64,000 bases of DNA from Proteles cristata cristata. Its lineage: Eukaryota > Chordata > Mammalia > Carnivora > Hyaenidae. The position numbers and the translations under genes are program-made. The DNA lies in assembly GCA_017311185.1 (NCBI GenBank), contig JAESUZ010002871.1, forward strand, positions 1,488,001 through 1,552,000, in the 5' to 3' direction. The notes under the pieces are model-generated. The model was not told the DNA's origin. It saw nothing but the letters and a program-made list of their open reading frames with translations, and did no database searches. Shown here in pieces: positions 11,072 to 22,309 of the stretch (positions are counted from its first letter, which is position 1; each line of letters begins with the position of its first letter).

Positions 11072-11690
11072 TATATTAGTTTTCCATGCTGTATAACAAA
11101 GTTCCACAAACTTAGTGGCTTCAAGCCACATATTCATCACCTCACAGTTTCTGCAGGTTAGAAGTCCAGGTGCAACTTAACTGGGTCCTCTCTTCATGGT
11201 CTCACAGGCTATAATCAAGGTATAAGCCAGGCTATCTTGATACCTGAAAGCCTGAGTGGGAAAGAGTCTGCTTTCCAGCTCACTCGGGTTGTTGACAAAA
11301 TTTCAATCCCTTGTGCTGGTATCACTAAACACCTTGGGTTCTTCCCGGCTGTCAGCTATGGCCACCCTTATATCCTCAGAGGCCACACCAACTCCCTGAC
11401 ACTTGGCCCTCCCCTTGGGCAGTCACAACAAGATGGTTTGCTTTTTCCAGGCCAGTGGGAGAGTCTCACTCCAGTCTCCTACAGAAGGTTTATATAATGT
11501 AATGTGATCATGGAAGAAACATCCCATCAATTTTACTTTATGCTGTAACCTAACCAAGGCAGCGGTAAGTGGTGGTCCCAAAACCTTTGCCATATGCTAT
11601 TGGTTGGGAACGAGGCAGAGATCTTACCTACACTCAAAGGGAAGGGACTGTACAAGGGTGTGGACCACTAAAAGTCACTCTAGAGTGTAT
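11072..11690 (-). mobile_element. MLT1-type (ERVL-MaLR) LTR, antisense
   Basis: The plus-strand order 'gctgtataacaaagttccac', 'aacttaactgggtcctct', 'ctcactcgggttgttgac', 'ggaagaaacatcccatca' and 'tgccatatgctattggtt' is the reverse complement of an MLT1 LTR. It is a solo LTR relic; no internal coding region is adjacent. Confidence 0.78.
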
Positions 11691-12109
11691 TTACCACACA
11701 CAGAAAGAAGGAAGGTGTCTCCACATTTTGTAGAATAGGAGAGTGAAGACAAAATGGACTGTGGAGACAGTCATATCTGAATATGAATTCTGGTTCTTTG
11801 GTTGCATGACCTTAAGAAAATTATTTAATCTCTTCTGAAGCTTCAGTTTTCTGAAATCTGAAAATGGGAACAATTACCATCTATATTTATAAATATGATG
11901 TTCTGTCAACAGCTTCAGCCCACTGATCTCAAACATGGGATTATGTATACACTTCCATATCTTTTCCATAGCAACTGTGAAATGTATTAGTTGTTCATGA
12001 CATCAAGTAGATATTCTATAGACAAAGTAACAGCTCTGATCCCAGCATGCTCAAGTCTACCTATCATGGCTCTACCTGAGAGGTCAACTACTTCTATAGA
12101 TGGAGCTTA
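11691..12109. other. intronic sequence, no confident feature
   Basis: The plus-strand motif 'tcatgaccttaagaaaattatttaatctctt' in 11805-11835 (two contiguous pieces) and 'ttttctgaaatctgaaaatggg' nearby hint at a MIR core, too eroded to delimit. Confidence 0.4.
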
Positions 12110-12848
12110 AATATGCTAAACATGATTTGATTCATTCATGCAGTACATTAAACACCTACTAAGCACCCCCGTGTGAGGTACTGCGTAGATATAAATGAGC
12201 AAAACAAATGCAGCCTTGTCTTTGATGCCTTTATGATGTAGTGGGAGAGATAAACAGCACTGATTCAATAAATACTGAGGGCACTATGTGTATATTAGAG
12301 ATAGTTAACAGGACAAACTCTCTGCCCTGGTAGAGATTACATTCTACATGGGAAATGTGGGTGATGAACAATTTTTAAAAAGATAAAATACGGTATAATT
12401 TCAAACGGTGACAGAATAATAAAAGGAATATGAGAGGTGTGAGAAGAGGCTACTTTAGATAGAGGACCAGGGAAGGAGTCCATAGGGATAGGGACGTGGA
12501 GTGATGAAAGCAACTATGTGGGAGCCAGGAGAAGAGCTGAGGCAGAGAAAATTCACGTGCAAAGACCCTGAGGCAGGAACAAGCTGAGCATGGCTGAGGA
12601 GCAGAAGTCAGTGAGAGTGGACAGAGATCAACACAGGCTCAGGGGCATGCAGCAAGAGCCAAATCATGTCAGACCTCATAGTCAGTGAGTTTATTCTCAG
12701 TTCACTAAGAAGCTCCTGGCGAATAATAAGCAGAGGAATGATATGATTTACATCTTTACCGGAATGAACTGGCTGCTATGTGGAGAACGTATAGTAGGGG
12801 AGTTGGAATGGAGGAAGACAGGATATTGAACAAATGAAAACAACATAT
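12110..12848 (-). mobile_element. L2 LINE fragment, antisense
   Basis: The reverse-complement L2 3' order is preserved: 'acacctactaagcacc', 'ctgccctggtagagattac', 'gcaaagaccctgaggcag' and 'ggaatgatatgatttacat'. It ends at the target duplication of a SINE. Confidence 0.82.
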
Positions 12849-12862
12849 GAAAGTAAATACTG

Positions 12863-13110
12863 GGCGGTGGTGGAGGAGGTGGCGAGCCTGGGTGGTGCAG
12901 TCAGTTGAGCACTTACTCTAGATTTCGGCTCAGGTCACCATCCCAGGATTGTGGGACTCAGCCCCCAGTTAGGTTCTGTGCTGAGTGTGGAGCCTTCTTA
13001 AGATTCTCTCTCTCCCTCTGCCCCTACCCTGTCCACAATCTTCCTAAAATAAAGTAAAATAAAATAAAATAAAATAAAATAAAATAATAAAATAAAATAA
13101 AATAAAATAA
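12863..13110 (+). mobile_element. CAN SINE with (AAAAT)n tail
   Basis: The SINE proper starts near 12882 (GCGAGCCTGGGTGGTGCAG). Its body is more diverged than the felid consensus, suggesting an older insertion. The tail is an expanded AAAAT pentamer array (about 13045-13110). The 13-base duplication AAAGTAAATACTG lies at 12850-12862 and 13111-13123. Confidence 0.92.
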
Positions 13111-13123
13111 AAAGTAAATACTG

Positions 13124-13920
13124 TGAGAAGTACAAAGGTAAGAACAAAGCTCTTTGACTCTAGTGTGTTACTTGCATTATGGTGGCAGACACAAGTCGTA
13201 CCTTAAGTAAACATATAATAAAAGTTTCAGTGGTGATAAACTGTATGAAGAAAAATAAAACAGAAAAGGCTTAGAGAGTGAGGAGGAGTGATGTTTTAAA
13301 CAAGAGGGTCAGGGAAGCCACACAGATGAGACGACATTCCATCAGAGGCCTGAGTGCAGACTTTGAGAAGGGGTGGAGGCAGGTGATTCAGGCAGGACCA
13401 GCACTGTCCGGAGGAGTGAGGGTGCCATGCATCTGAGGAATGGTGGGGAGGCTGGAGGCGCTGGTGCCAAAGGAGCAGATGGAGACCGGTAGGAATGCAG
13501 GACTGAAGCCAGGTCATGGACCCTGGGCCTATAATAACGGCTTTCAATTATTATTCCAAATAGGTGCGACTGGAGAGATCTGTGGAGGGGACTCCCTTGC
13601 AGGCATCATGAGAATGTGGCAGCAGAGTGGTTCTGTTTTAGAGGGGGCTCAGGGAATGCCTTTCAGAGGAGCTAATATTTAAGACAAACAGGAAGGATGA
13701 GTAACAGTAACAGGACAGGTGTCACATAAGTGGCAGGTGGGAGTTCCAGGAAGCAGCAGTATCCAAGTGCCAAGTCCTGCTGCACAAAAGAGCTTGAAGC
13801 ACCAGAAAAACTGGAAGACCAGGGAGCCTGCTGTTGGGTGAATGGGAAGGAGAGGGACTTGGGCAGAGAGAGCAGGACCACCACATGCAGGTAGGGGATT
13901 AGTAGCTCAGGGCTATTCAA
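13124..13920 (-). mobile_element. L2 LINE fragments, antisense
   Basis: The motifs 'gggtcagggaagccacaca', 'gaatgcctttcagaggagc' and 'atttaagacaaacaggaag' recur as in antisense L2 and repeat the same region twice, so at least two L2 copies or a duplicated segment are present. Open frames at 13296-13547, 13440-13682 and 13672-13932 lie within it and are LINE debris. Confidence 0.7.
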
Positions 13921-14394
13921 CTGAGACTCCATTAGCTTAATGTTCTCTATATATGCATATTTTAAATGTCTAATACCTGTTATGATTAAGTATATTTTAA
14001 ATAAGATCTAGTTTTAGCAGTTCTTAGAGACACAGAAAATTAAGATCATTAATCTACCAGTGCCAACTGACTTAAAAATTACTTAAGCTGCCTCAAATAA
14101 ATTAGGAGCCTATTAGTTTTCACTATTTTTTCCCAAAGACACAGCAAAACTAAGAAAACTCTCTAGCCTTGTGTATAAATTATACCACATATCACCCAAC
14201 TTGTTTCTCTCTTTGCTGTGTTCACCTTGAAAGACCCCATTCCTTCCAAGTTTAGCAATATTTTCCTCATAATTACTTTTGTAATCTATCTTTTGTATAT
14301 TTCCATTATTTTTCAGTGTCAGGATTTAGACAAGAAAAACCTCTGGTTACCAGGCGCAGTACAGATCTCCCATTCTTTAAGATAAAAATAGATA

Positions 14395-14522
14395 CATTCA
14401 TTTGTGCACCTAATTGGAAGACATATTGAGGGCAAACAGTGACCCAGGCCCAATGCTAAGAGGCCTGAAAAACAAGACAAACATGACTCAGAATCTGTCC
14501 TCCAGGAAGCACAGCAATTTCA
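14395..14522 (-). mobile_element. L2 3' end, antisense
   Basis: 'agtgacccaggcccaatgct' and 'ctgtcctccaggaagcac' match the antisense L2/MIR-like 'ggcactgtgctaggc' and 'ccctgccctcaaggagct' consensus positions. Confidence 0.55.
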
Positions 14523-15260
14523 GTATGTTGTGGAGCCCAGGATTTGAATACACAGATGCCAAATACTGTCTGTATCAGTTTTCAGTCCCACAGTCACCAA
14601 ATATCTTATAATCAGTGGATTTTCATCTTTGGAAGGAGCCTTGTGGGAAAAAAGTATAACACTCTTGATGCACTATCTTCCCAGGGATTAATGAGGTATT
14701 TAAAATTAATACAGCTAACTTTTGCTTCCACAGGCAATATTCCACAAATGAGAATTAAAATTATTATTAAGAAAATCTGAATAGACACCAAATGACCCTG
14801 ATTTAAGACCCCAATCTGAGGCACGCTGGAAAACGTGAAGCCATGTAGGCATTTAAGGAAAGAGCATTTCTGTAGAGAACCAAACCTTGACTGTGCACAG
14901 TGTTTTTCATGTTCAAACTGCTTTTTATCTATGCATCTTGGAAATTTGCATAGGATTATGCAACTTCTCAGGGTCAGAACAACTTCTTAAGGCAAACTGA
15001 AAAAGCTTCTGTCACAATCAGTAATCTAAGGCTGGGAAGGAAACAGCCCAATATGGCCATGTCTGTCATTCTATTTTAGGGGAAGATCTCCAGTACAGTT
15101 CCATGTAACAGATTTGCAGAAGGTTAAAAAAAATTAAAGATATCCTGGTCTAAAATCGAGAGTCCACTTCTCTTACTGAAAAAATAACCACCAATGTACA
15201 TAAGCCAAGGAGCTAAACATCAAGCATACATCAAAATAAAATAAATAGCTTGAATGGTAA
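14523..15260. other. intronic sequence, no feature recognised
   Basis: Apparently unique AT-rich sequence. Overlapping opposite-strand open frames at 14544-14780 and 14612-14824 are chance. Confidence 0.5.
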
Positions 15261-15261
15261 A

Positions 15262-15400
15262 TATCTAGAGCTGTCCATTATGAGAACCACTGGCCACATG
15301 AGGCTATTGATCATTTGAAATGTGAAATTGATCAGTTGTTGAAACTGAGATGTGCTGTAAGTATGTAGAAAATTCAAAATTGCACATGTAGCTTGCATCT
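15262..15400. mobile_element. hAT-Charlie-type MER relic
   Basis: 'agctgtccattatgagaacc', 'ggccacatgaggctattga', 'atttgaaatgtgaaattg' and 'gagatgtgctgtaagta' follow the consensus of a MER3/MER58-like hAT element. The subfamily is uncertain. Confidence 0.6.
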
Positions 15401-15815
15401 TATTTCTTTTTGGCAATGCTGGTTTAGTACTTTTTTCTCCCCAAGGCATTAGACTACTTATATAAGAAAACTGATCTATATCTTCTCTGATGATTTTGTT
15501 CCTAGATGCCATAAGAATATATAGGCTCACAATCAGCGTGGGACTTTTCATGCTCGAATTATTTCTTATCCAAGCAGGCTGCAAATTTGTAGTGGTCTAT
15601 GCTATTCCTTCAGCCTATTTCACAATCCATGCATGGTAAAAGACGTGGCAGCTCTCTGGTCTATGTCCTTGAAAGCCCCACAGCACAGGGCAAACCTGCA
15701 GACCTGTGACCCCGTTCACCCTTCCTAACTGCATCAGTTAGCTTGGATTTCCAGAAAGAATTATCTGTGAAGCTCTCTAGACTACTCTCCTCCTGGTGTA
15801 TGTAACTTATGTTGT
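15401..15815. other. intronic sequence, no feature recognised
   Basis: Non-coding DNA containing most of a 117-codon minus-strand open frame (15231-15584) that begins in the MER relic and matches nothing I know. Confidence 0.5.
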
Positions 15816-15819
15816 TAGG

Positions 15820-15920
15820 CTATGAAGTACCAGGGCAGGGGCCCAGTCTTGGTCCTGTTTCTACCCCTAATGCATCTAAAGTTGGTCTTTGCATAAAAAT
15901 AAATGCATTTGCTAAATGTC
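15820..15920 (+). mobile_element. probable L2 3' end
   Basis: 'gggcaggggcccagtcttgg' and a terminal 'ataaatgcatttgctaaatg' fit the L2 3' terminal region. It is short and diverged. Confidence 0.4.
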
Positions 15921-16079
15921 AGTTACATTGGTAGAGCTGATGGTTGAGGGAAAAGGAAGTTTTTCCTTCTCTTTATACTACTGCGGTTTCATCACATTAG
16001 CCAATGATTGTCAACTGTTTTTCATAACTCATTTGTTCAAATACCCTCACGCTCAGGTGTCTAGAACTGAGCTGGGGGG

Positions 16080-16500
16080 TGGGGATGTGGAGATAAGGCA
16101 GGCACTGTCCTGTCCTTACAGAGGAAGACAAAAAAAAAAAAAAGTACACACACCGCACACATTTACAGTAAGTGTGGTATGTGCCATTAGGGAAAAGCAG
16201 CTGGAATCGTGACAGGGAAGTTGACAGGGGAACCTACCTAGTTCCTAGGGGTCAAGGAAGGCTTCTAAATGACCTTTTGCTGGACCTAAGGGTACTATTT
16301 ACCTGCAAGGTGGAGGGGAAAGGGCAAACTGACCATGTAGGAAGGGACGTTTAAGTCATGTTAGAAATTTTAAATTTAGTCCTAAAAGCAGTGAAAACTC
16401 ACTGAAGGGTTTTATGCAAAATAATTATGTGATCGGATGTGCCTTTTACAAACCTCACTCCAAAAGTGGGTAAGAGAGGATAGGGGGCCTACACAGTGTA
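16080..16500 (-). mobile_element. L2 LINE fragment, antisense, with A-run
   Basis: 'caggcactgtcctgtcctta', 'ggtcaaggaaggcttctaaa', 'actgaagggttttatgcaaa' and 'tgtgatcggatgtg' follow antisense L2. An (A)n run at about 16130-16143 interrupts it. Confidence 0.68.
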
Positions 16501-17145
16501 GAGCAAATCTATAGGTTCATGAAAATCAATCAAACTCTCTTTGGTCATTGTTTAAATATGAACTGGGTTTTATGAATATAAAAGATGCATGTGCTCCACA
16601 ATCCACATGATCTGAAAGCCAGAACATATCCAAGAATATTAATCTAACAGAAGATAATCTCGAAGTACTGTCAAAGCATGCATTTCCACTGAATCTACCA
16701 GCCCATCCATGTAAATCTGCTGGTTGGCATCAGCCTCTGTCCTGACTCAAGCTCAGTCTTGCTTATTCAGAACCAGCATCTAGTGATCCATATTGATTCA
16801 CCCAGCACTTGGGATCACTGAGAAGCTGAGTGGTCATAGTATTTACCGAACTATATGAATTTGAGAATATTCTCTCTGCTCTTCCGTACCTGACAACTGA
16901 GTGCCTGAGTGTTTGCTAGACTACTACATACCTTTGTCAAGGACACTTGAATAGCGAACAAATGTACTTTTCAAAAGTGCTTCAGCCAAGTATCTGCTCT
17001 GAAGGTGAGAGATTCATGAAGGAACTAAATCATAGCTATCATAGACCAATTAAATACACATTGTCTAAATTTTATAGAATAACTATATGAAATTGTGCTT
17101 TGTTCTTGACTCTTCTGGGTGATAATTCTGTGGCCTTCCCATATA
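16501..17145. other. intronic sequence, no feature recognised
   Basis: Unique-looking sequence with no long open frame and no recognised repeat. Confidence 0.5.
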
Positions 17146-17158
17146 TAACTGCTTTTCT

Positions 17159-17371
17159 TTATTTCTTGTAAAGTTTGTTTATTTTTGAGAGAGAGAGTAT
17201 CCAAGTGAGTGGGGGAAGGGCAGAGGGAGAGGGAGACAAAGAATCTTAAGTAGGCTCCACACTGTCAGCGCAGAGCCTGAAGCGAGGCTTGAACTCCTGA
17301 ACTGTGAGATCATGACCTCTGCAGAAATCAAGAGTTGGACACTTATCTGACTGAGCCACCCAGGTGCCCCA
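17159..17371 (-). mobile_element. CAN SINE (SINEC), antisense copy
   Basis: The reverse complement begins GGGGCACCTGGGTGGCTCAG. The 13-base near-identical repeats TAA(C/T)TGCTTTTCT lie at 17146-17158 and 17373-17385. Confidence 0.93.
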
Positions 17372-17737
17372 GTAATTGCTTTTCTAAAACCAAACTGGGA
17401 TTGCCCTGTGATGGCCTTAACTGTTCTTCTTGGTGGCAGATGTCTATTCAGTTTTCAAAATGCCATAAAACATGTTGGCAGTTAATATCAGCACATTCAG
17501 CATTTTATTAAAAATGTCATTTCTAAAAGTTCTTACTTTCTCATTACCTCCTCCTGTAATCTTTTTTAATTAAAATAAGTCTCAATTCCATAATTTGTCT
17601 CCTTTCTGAATTTCTCTTTTACCCACTCTGACCTGGGTTCCAGTTCTGACTCCATCTCCTTCTAAGGTGTGCAACTTTGAAAACGTTTCTTAAATTCCTG
17701 GGCCCTTGTTTTTTCTTGCAGAAAGTAAGGCTAGACT
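17372..17737. other. intronic sequence, no feature recognised
   Basis: Short unique spacer between a SINE and an LTR relic. Confidence 0.45.
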
Positions 17738-18420
17738 ACTGTATTCATTTTCTAGGGCTACTATAAAAAATTGCCACACACTGTGTGAATTAACACAACA
17801 GAATTTACTCTATCACAGGTCAAGAGACCAGAAGCATGAAATCAAGGTGTCAGTAGGACACCTCCCAGGCTCTCTGGGAGAACCCTTTCCTGGCCTCTTC
17901 CAACTTCTGATGGCTTCTGGAATTCCTTGGTTTGTGGCCACATCACTCCAATCTTAGCCTCCACCTCACATGGCTTCTTTTTAAAAATTTTTAATGTTTA
18001 TTGACTTATTTTTGAGAGAAAGAGAGAGAGAGAGACAGAGAGAGAGAGCGAGCGGGAGAGAGGGGTAGAGAAAGGAGGAGACATAGAATCTGAAGCAGGC
18101 TCCAGGCTCTGAGCTGTTAGCACAGAGCTTGATACGGGGCTCAAACTCATGAGCTGCGAGATCATGACCTGAGCCTAAGTCAGGTGCTTAACCGACTGAG
18201 CCACTCAGGCACCCTTCCGCATGACTTTCTTCCCCATGTCTCTGTGTTTTCCCTTCTTGTAAAAACACAAGTCATTGCATTTAGGGCCCGCTCTAACTCC
18301 AGAATGAGTTCATCTCAAGATGACTAGGTAACATCCAAAAAGACTCTATTTTGGGCTCAGATCTGAGATTCTGGGTGGCCTTGAACTGTGAGGGGGGCAT
18401 ACCATTCAACACACTACACC
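17738..18420 (-). mobile_element. MaLR-type (MLT1/MST group) LTR, antisense, split by a SINE
   Basis: The left part 'cattttctagggctactata' and 'gaaatcaaggtgtcagtag', and the right part 'cattgcatttagggcccg' and 'atgagttcatctcaagatg', ending near 'cataccattcaacacacta', form the reverse complement of a MaLR-like LTR. The SINE at 17978-18215 separates them. Confidence 0.7.
17978..18215 (-). mobile_element. CAN SINE (SINEC), antisense, with GA-rich expansion
   Basis: The reverse complement starts GGGTGCCTGAGTGGCTCAG. The GA-rich (CT in sense) body at 18015-18080 is longer than in other copies. The target duplication is imperfect. Confidence 0.9.
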
Positions 18421-18983
18421 TACCTACAACAGAGGTCCATTACACTCAGGAACACTGACAGGCTTCCACTACAGATTTATGTTACAATGGAGTTTTAGTC
18501 CCTTTTCCATAAGTATGAACTGTTGAACTGTGCTTTATTGTTAATCAGAAAAAAATGATTACCTGTAGAGTCAACACAGTGTAAAAAATTAGCACTGTCT
18601 TACAAATGCATTCATGCTCAATAAATAGTATACTCTCTCTCTCTTACCCTATCATTCTCTTAGCCCTACACTGAGTTACCAGCACAAGCCATGTGTAAAT
18701 CCCAGGAGATCAGAGAGTACTTAAAAGTTCTGTACAAAGATGAAGACACAAACTTCTTGCCCTTATGCCCTGATTTCTTATGGTGAGGCTGGTTGAGCAG
18801 CTAGTTCTCTTCAGATTTTGACCTGCCACAGTTGTGAAAATAACTGAGGCATAAATGAACATCTGAGAGACCCTTGAATCTCTGTGGAACATAAAGGTCA
18901 TAAAGAAGACTCTGGTAAAATTAAGAAACTTCATTTTTTGCTATTCTTTGCTAATTTGCTAACCATTTGGTTCACAATCAGTT
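18421..18983. other. intronic sequence, no feature recognised
   Basis: Unique-looking DNA up to the L1 target duplication, with a short (CT)n at about 18632-18645. Confidence 0.5.
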
Positions 18984-19001
18984 AAATTCTTTCCTGTAGG
19001 A

Positions 19002-20866
19002 ACACGACAGGGATGCCCACTCTCACCACTGCTGTTTAACATAGTGCTGGAAGTCCTAGCATCAGCCATCAGACACCAAAAGGAAATCAAAGGCATCAGA
19101 ATTGGCAAAGAGGAAGTCAAACTTTCACTCTTCGCAGATGACATGATACTCTACATAGAAAACCCGACAGACTCCACCAGAAGCCTACTAGAACTGATTC
19201 AAGAATTCAGCCAAGTTGCAGGGTACAAAATCAACGTACAGAAATCGGTTGCATTTTTATACACCAACAATGAAGCAACAGAAAGAGAAATCAAGAAACT
19301 GATCCCATTCACAATTGCACAAAAAACCATAAAATACCTCAGAATAAACCTAACCAAGGATACAAGAGATCTGTATGATGAAAACTATAGAAAACTTATG
19401 AAGGAAATTGAAGAAGACACAAAGAAATGGAAAAACATTCCATGCTCATGGATAGGAAGAATAAATATAGTTAAGATGTCATTACTACCTAAGGCACTCT
19501 ACACATTCAATGCAATTCCAATCAAAATTGCACCAGCATACTTCTCAAAACTAGAACAAACTATCCAAAAATTTGTATGGAACCACAAAGACCCCGAATA
19601 GCCAAAGTAATCCTGAAAAATAAAACCAAAACGGGAGGGATCACCATCCCACACTTTAGCCTCTACTACAAAGCTGTCATCATCAAGACAGTATGGTATT
19701 GGCACAAAAACAGACACATAGACCAAGGGAACAGAATTGAGAACTCAGAAGTGGACCCAAAAGTATACAGCCAACTAATCTTTGACAAAGCAGGAAAGAA
19801 TATCCAATGGAAAAAGACAGCCTTTTTAACAGATGGTGTTGGGAGAACTGGACAGCAACATGCAGAAGAATGAAACTAGATCATTTTCTCACACCATGCA
19901 CAAAATAAACTCAAAATGGATAAAGGACCTGAACGTGAGACAGGAAACTATCAACACCCTAGAGGAGAAAGCAGGAAACAACCTCCTGGACCTCCACTGC
20001 AGCAACTTCTTACTTGACACATCCCCAAAAGCAAGGGAATCAAGAGCAAAAATAAACTGTTGGGACTTCATCAAGATTAAAAGCTTCTGCACAGCAAAGG
20101 AAACAACCCAGAAAATTAATAGGCAACCAACGGAATGGGGAAAGATAGTTGCAAATGACATATCAGATAAAGGGTTGATATCCAGAATCTACAAGGAACT
20201 CACCAAACTACACGCCCGAAAAGCAAACAGCCCAGTGAAGAAATGGGCAGAAGATATGAACAGACACTTCTCCAAAGAGGACATCCAGATGGCCAACAGA
20301 CACATGAAACGATGCTCAGCATCGCTCCTCATCAGGGAAATACAAATCAAAACCACACTGAGATACCACCTCATGCCAGTCAGAGTGGATAAAATGAGCC
20401 AATCAGAGAACTCTAGATGCTGGCGAGGATGTGGAGAAACGGGCACCCTCCTGCACTGTTGGTGGGAATGAAAACTGGTACAGCCCCTCTGGAAAACAGT
20501 GTGGAGGTTCCTCAGGAAACTAACAATAGAACTCCCTATGACCCAGCAATAGCACTGCTAGGAATTTACCCAAGGGATACAGAAATGTTGATGCATAGGA
20601 GCACATGTACCCCAATGTTCATAGCAGCACTCTCCACAATAGCTAAAATCTGGAAAGAGCCTAAGTGTCCATCAACAGATGAATGGATCAAGAAGATGTG
20701 GCTTATCTATACCATGGAATACTACATGGCAATGAGAAACAATGAAATCTGGCCATGTGTAGCAACATGGATGGACCTTGAGGGTGTTATGCTGAGCGAA
20801 ATAAGTCAGGCAAAGAAAGACAAATATCATATGTGTGCACGTATAGGAGGATTAGGAGGAGCTTAA
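19002..20866 (+). pseudogene. L1 ORF2 C-terminal relic (reverse transcriptase to C-terminal domain)
   Basis: The relic opens at [17 protein letters not shown] and contains the reverse-transcriptase FADDM motif near 19132-19146. It continues through thumb-region and C-terminal segments ([41 protein letters not shown]). The intact ORF2 protein would be about 1,275 residues; only about the last half remains, with no endonuclease domain. Several lesions break it: single-base losses relative to the expected frame near 19587, in the A-run near 19808-19815, near 19902 and near 20535, and a premature TGA near 20469 where a TGC is expected. It cannot make an active enzyme. The relic is useful mainly as a lineage marker and as a reference for the second L1 end at 54286. 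Confidence 0.93.
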
Positions 20867-21107
20867 CAGAGGACCAAGGGGGAGAAGAAGGGCGGAAATG
20901 GTGGGGGAAAGGGGGAGAGGCAAACCATGAGAGACTCTTGAATGCTGACAAAAACTGAGGACTGGTGGATGTGGGGGGGAGGAGGGGTGGGCATGGAGGA
21001 GGGCACTTGTGGGGATGAGCACTGGGTGTTATGTGGAAACTAATTTGACAATAAACTATTTGTAAAAAAAATAAAAATAAAAATAAAAATAAATATATAA
21101 TAAAAAA
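19002..21107 (+). mobile_element. 5'-truncated carnivore L1 with target duplication
   Basis: This 2.1-kb insertion is bounded by an 18-base perfect duplication (AAATTCTTTCCTGTAGGA) at 18984-19001 and 21108-21125. It starts inside the reverse-transcriptase part of ORF2, runs through the ORF2 C-terminus and a G-rich 3' UTR (20867-21055), and ends in an (A)n/(AAAAT)n tail from about 21063. The low divergence and intact duplication indicate an insertion within the carnivore lineage. It lies antisense to SH3GL2. Confidence 0.97.
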
Positions 21108-21125
21108 AAATTCTTTCCTGTAGGA

Positions 21126-22210
21126 TACTATATTTCCTTATGTATTTTCCTTCCTTACATATTCCCATCTCTGATGTATTTTAAGAAGAAAAAAAATTAA
21201 GAATGTTATTCCTACAAAGTGTGTTCACATTGGAAGAGCAGCTGTGCTGTCACAGGTAAATAAAGGTTGAATGAGAGCTCAGTCAGCAGCAGGAGGCAGT
21301 AGAGAGCTGGTCAGCACTATTTCACTTGCCCACCTCTTACCCCACACCCCCGTTTTTCATCTCTTGCCCACTAATTCTTGGTATCCAAACACACTGGGGC
21401 TGACAGAGTGTCTAGACCATCTTCCCTAGGACCACCAAATACACTGGATTCCCAACCTGAAACTCCCAAAGAAACTAGTCCCCAAAATGAGCAGTTTTCT
21501 AAATATTCATACTTCTCACATAAATACATTTAGCCTTGCTTCAAGCTTCTATACTTGAAGTTAGGAACTGATGTCAGAAAGAGCAGTGAGGAGGTCGATG
21601 ACTTTGGCTGTTTTACTTTGCTGTACCTTGTGCCTAGAGATATTGCCCAGTTCTGACTGGTTCTCTTTTCAAGGGGTAGATCCATTATCTCTATTAAAAC
21701 TTCCTTCTCTTAGAGTGTAACAAGTTAGCAGGAACAAATGCTGACCCGCAATGTACTGGGCGAAGAACTGGAATTAAGAATAACCCTCCAAAAACTTTAG
21801 TGATGCTGTATGAACAGAAACCCTCTATATTTCATGAAAAAATTCTACTTTTTCACACCTTATGGGAATAGCTATATCACATCTTAAAATTATACCATTT
21901 TTTCTTACCATCCCTTGAGAATTAAAGTTTGATCACCAACAGCTTGCGGTTACCCTGACATGATGTGGCACCCAAGCTGTCCATGCTATGCTGTTTGCTA
22001 AGTACCCTAGAGTCAGATAAAATATGACAGACTCCTTCAGTTACCTCAGTGTGAGCCTTCAAAAGTCCTCCCTCCTCAAAGTGCTATATACCAAGTCACT
22101 GAACCCCCAGAAAAGTGGGCTGAGAAAGGAGAAATGCACCAAACTTAAATGTCTATCAAAGAGAAACTACAAGGTACCTGGTAGGATACCCTGAATATAT
22201 AAAGTGGTCC
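21126..22210. other. intron 3 sequence just downstream of exon 3
   Basis: About 1.1 kb of unique-looking DNA separates the L1 from the exon 3 donor. No repeat was recognised here, consistent with exon-proximal sequence. No additional exon was recognised. Confidence 0.5.
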
Positions 22211-22215
22211 CTTAC

Positions 22216-22288
22216 CTGGATTGGGTTGAAGGTATTCAATTGTTTTGGTCATTATTTCCATCACAGCCCTGCTGGTGACATCCACTTT
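22216..22288 (-). CDS. SH3GL2: SH3GL2 (endophilin A1) coding exon 3
   Basis: Read on the minus strand, this 73-base exon starts in frame after a CAG acceptor (22291-22289, behind a T-rich tract) and ends at a GTAAG donor (22215-22211). It encodes 24 codons beginning [15 protein letters not shown] and ending TIEYLQPNP, plus one base of the next codon (phase 1). This matches residues 39-62 of mammalian endophilin A1. The paralogues differ here: SH3GL1 has a TSKAVTEVLART-type stretch and SH3GL3 a TNKVVAEIL-type stretch. Endophilin A1 is a cytosolic N-BAR/SH3 protein that binds and curves membrane at presynaptic endocytic sites and recruits dynamin and synaptojanin through its SH3 domain. This exon encodes part of the first long BAR helix, so the catalytic-partner SH3 domain is not in the window. 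No frameshift or stop is present. The next exon should start by completing an alanine codon and lies left of the window. Confidence 0.97.
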
Positions 22289-22309
22289 CTGAAAATAAGA
22301 AAACAAATA

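Larger units (their letters stand above)
1..22215 (-). other. SH3GL2: SH3GL2 intron 3 (partial, 5' part)
   Basis: This is everything downstream, in the sense of the minus-strand gene, of the exon 3 donor at 22215-22211. The intron runs off the left edge, so it is longer than 22.2 kb. I searched the minus strand for the expected next exon, which should encode a peptide starting (A)SRAKLSMINTMSKIRG, and did not see it. The intron contains nested LINE, SINE, DNA-transposon and LTR relics, and no other gene that I can support. Confidence 0.9.

Noticed and set aside
12863..13110. Regular AAAAT array considered as a CRISPR-like or satellite repeat
   Set aside because: It is the expanded A-rich tail of a SINE with clear target duplication; there are no spacers.
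15231..15584. 117-codon minus-strand open frame
   Set aside because: It begins in a hAT relic and shows no domain or conserved motif.
1..22215. Search for SH3GL2 exon 4
   Set aside because: No minus-strand stretch encoding the expected peptide start SRAKLSMINTMSKIRG was seen, so the exon probably lies left of the window.
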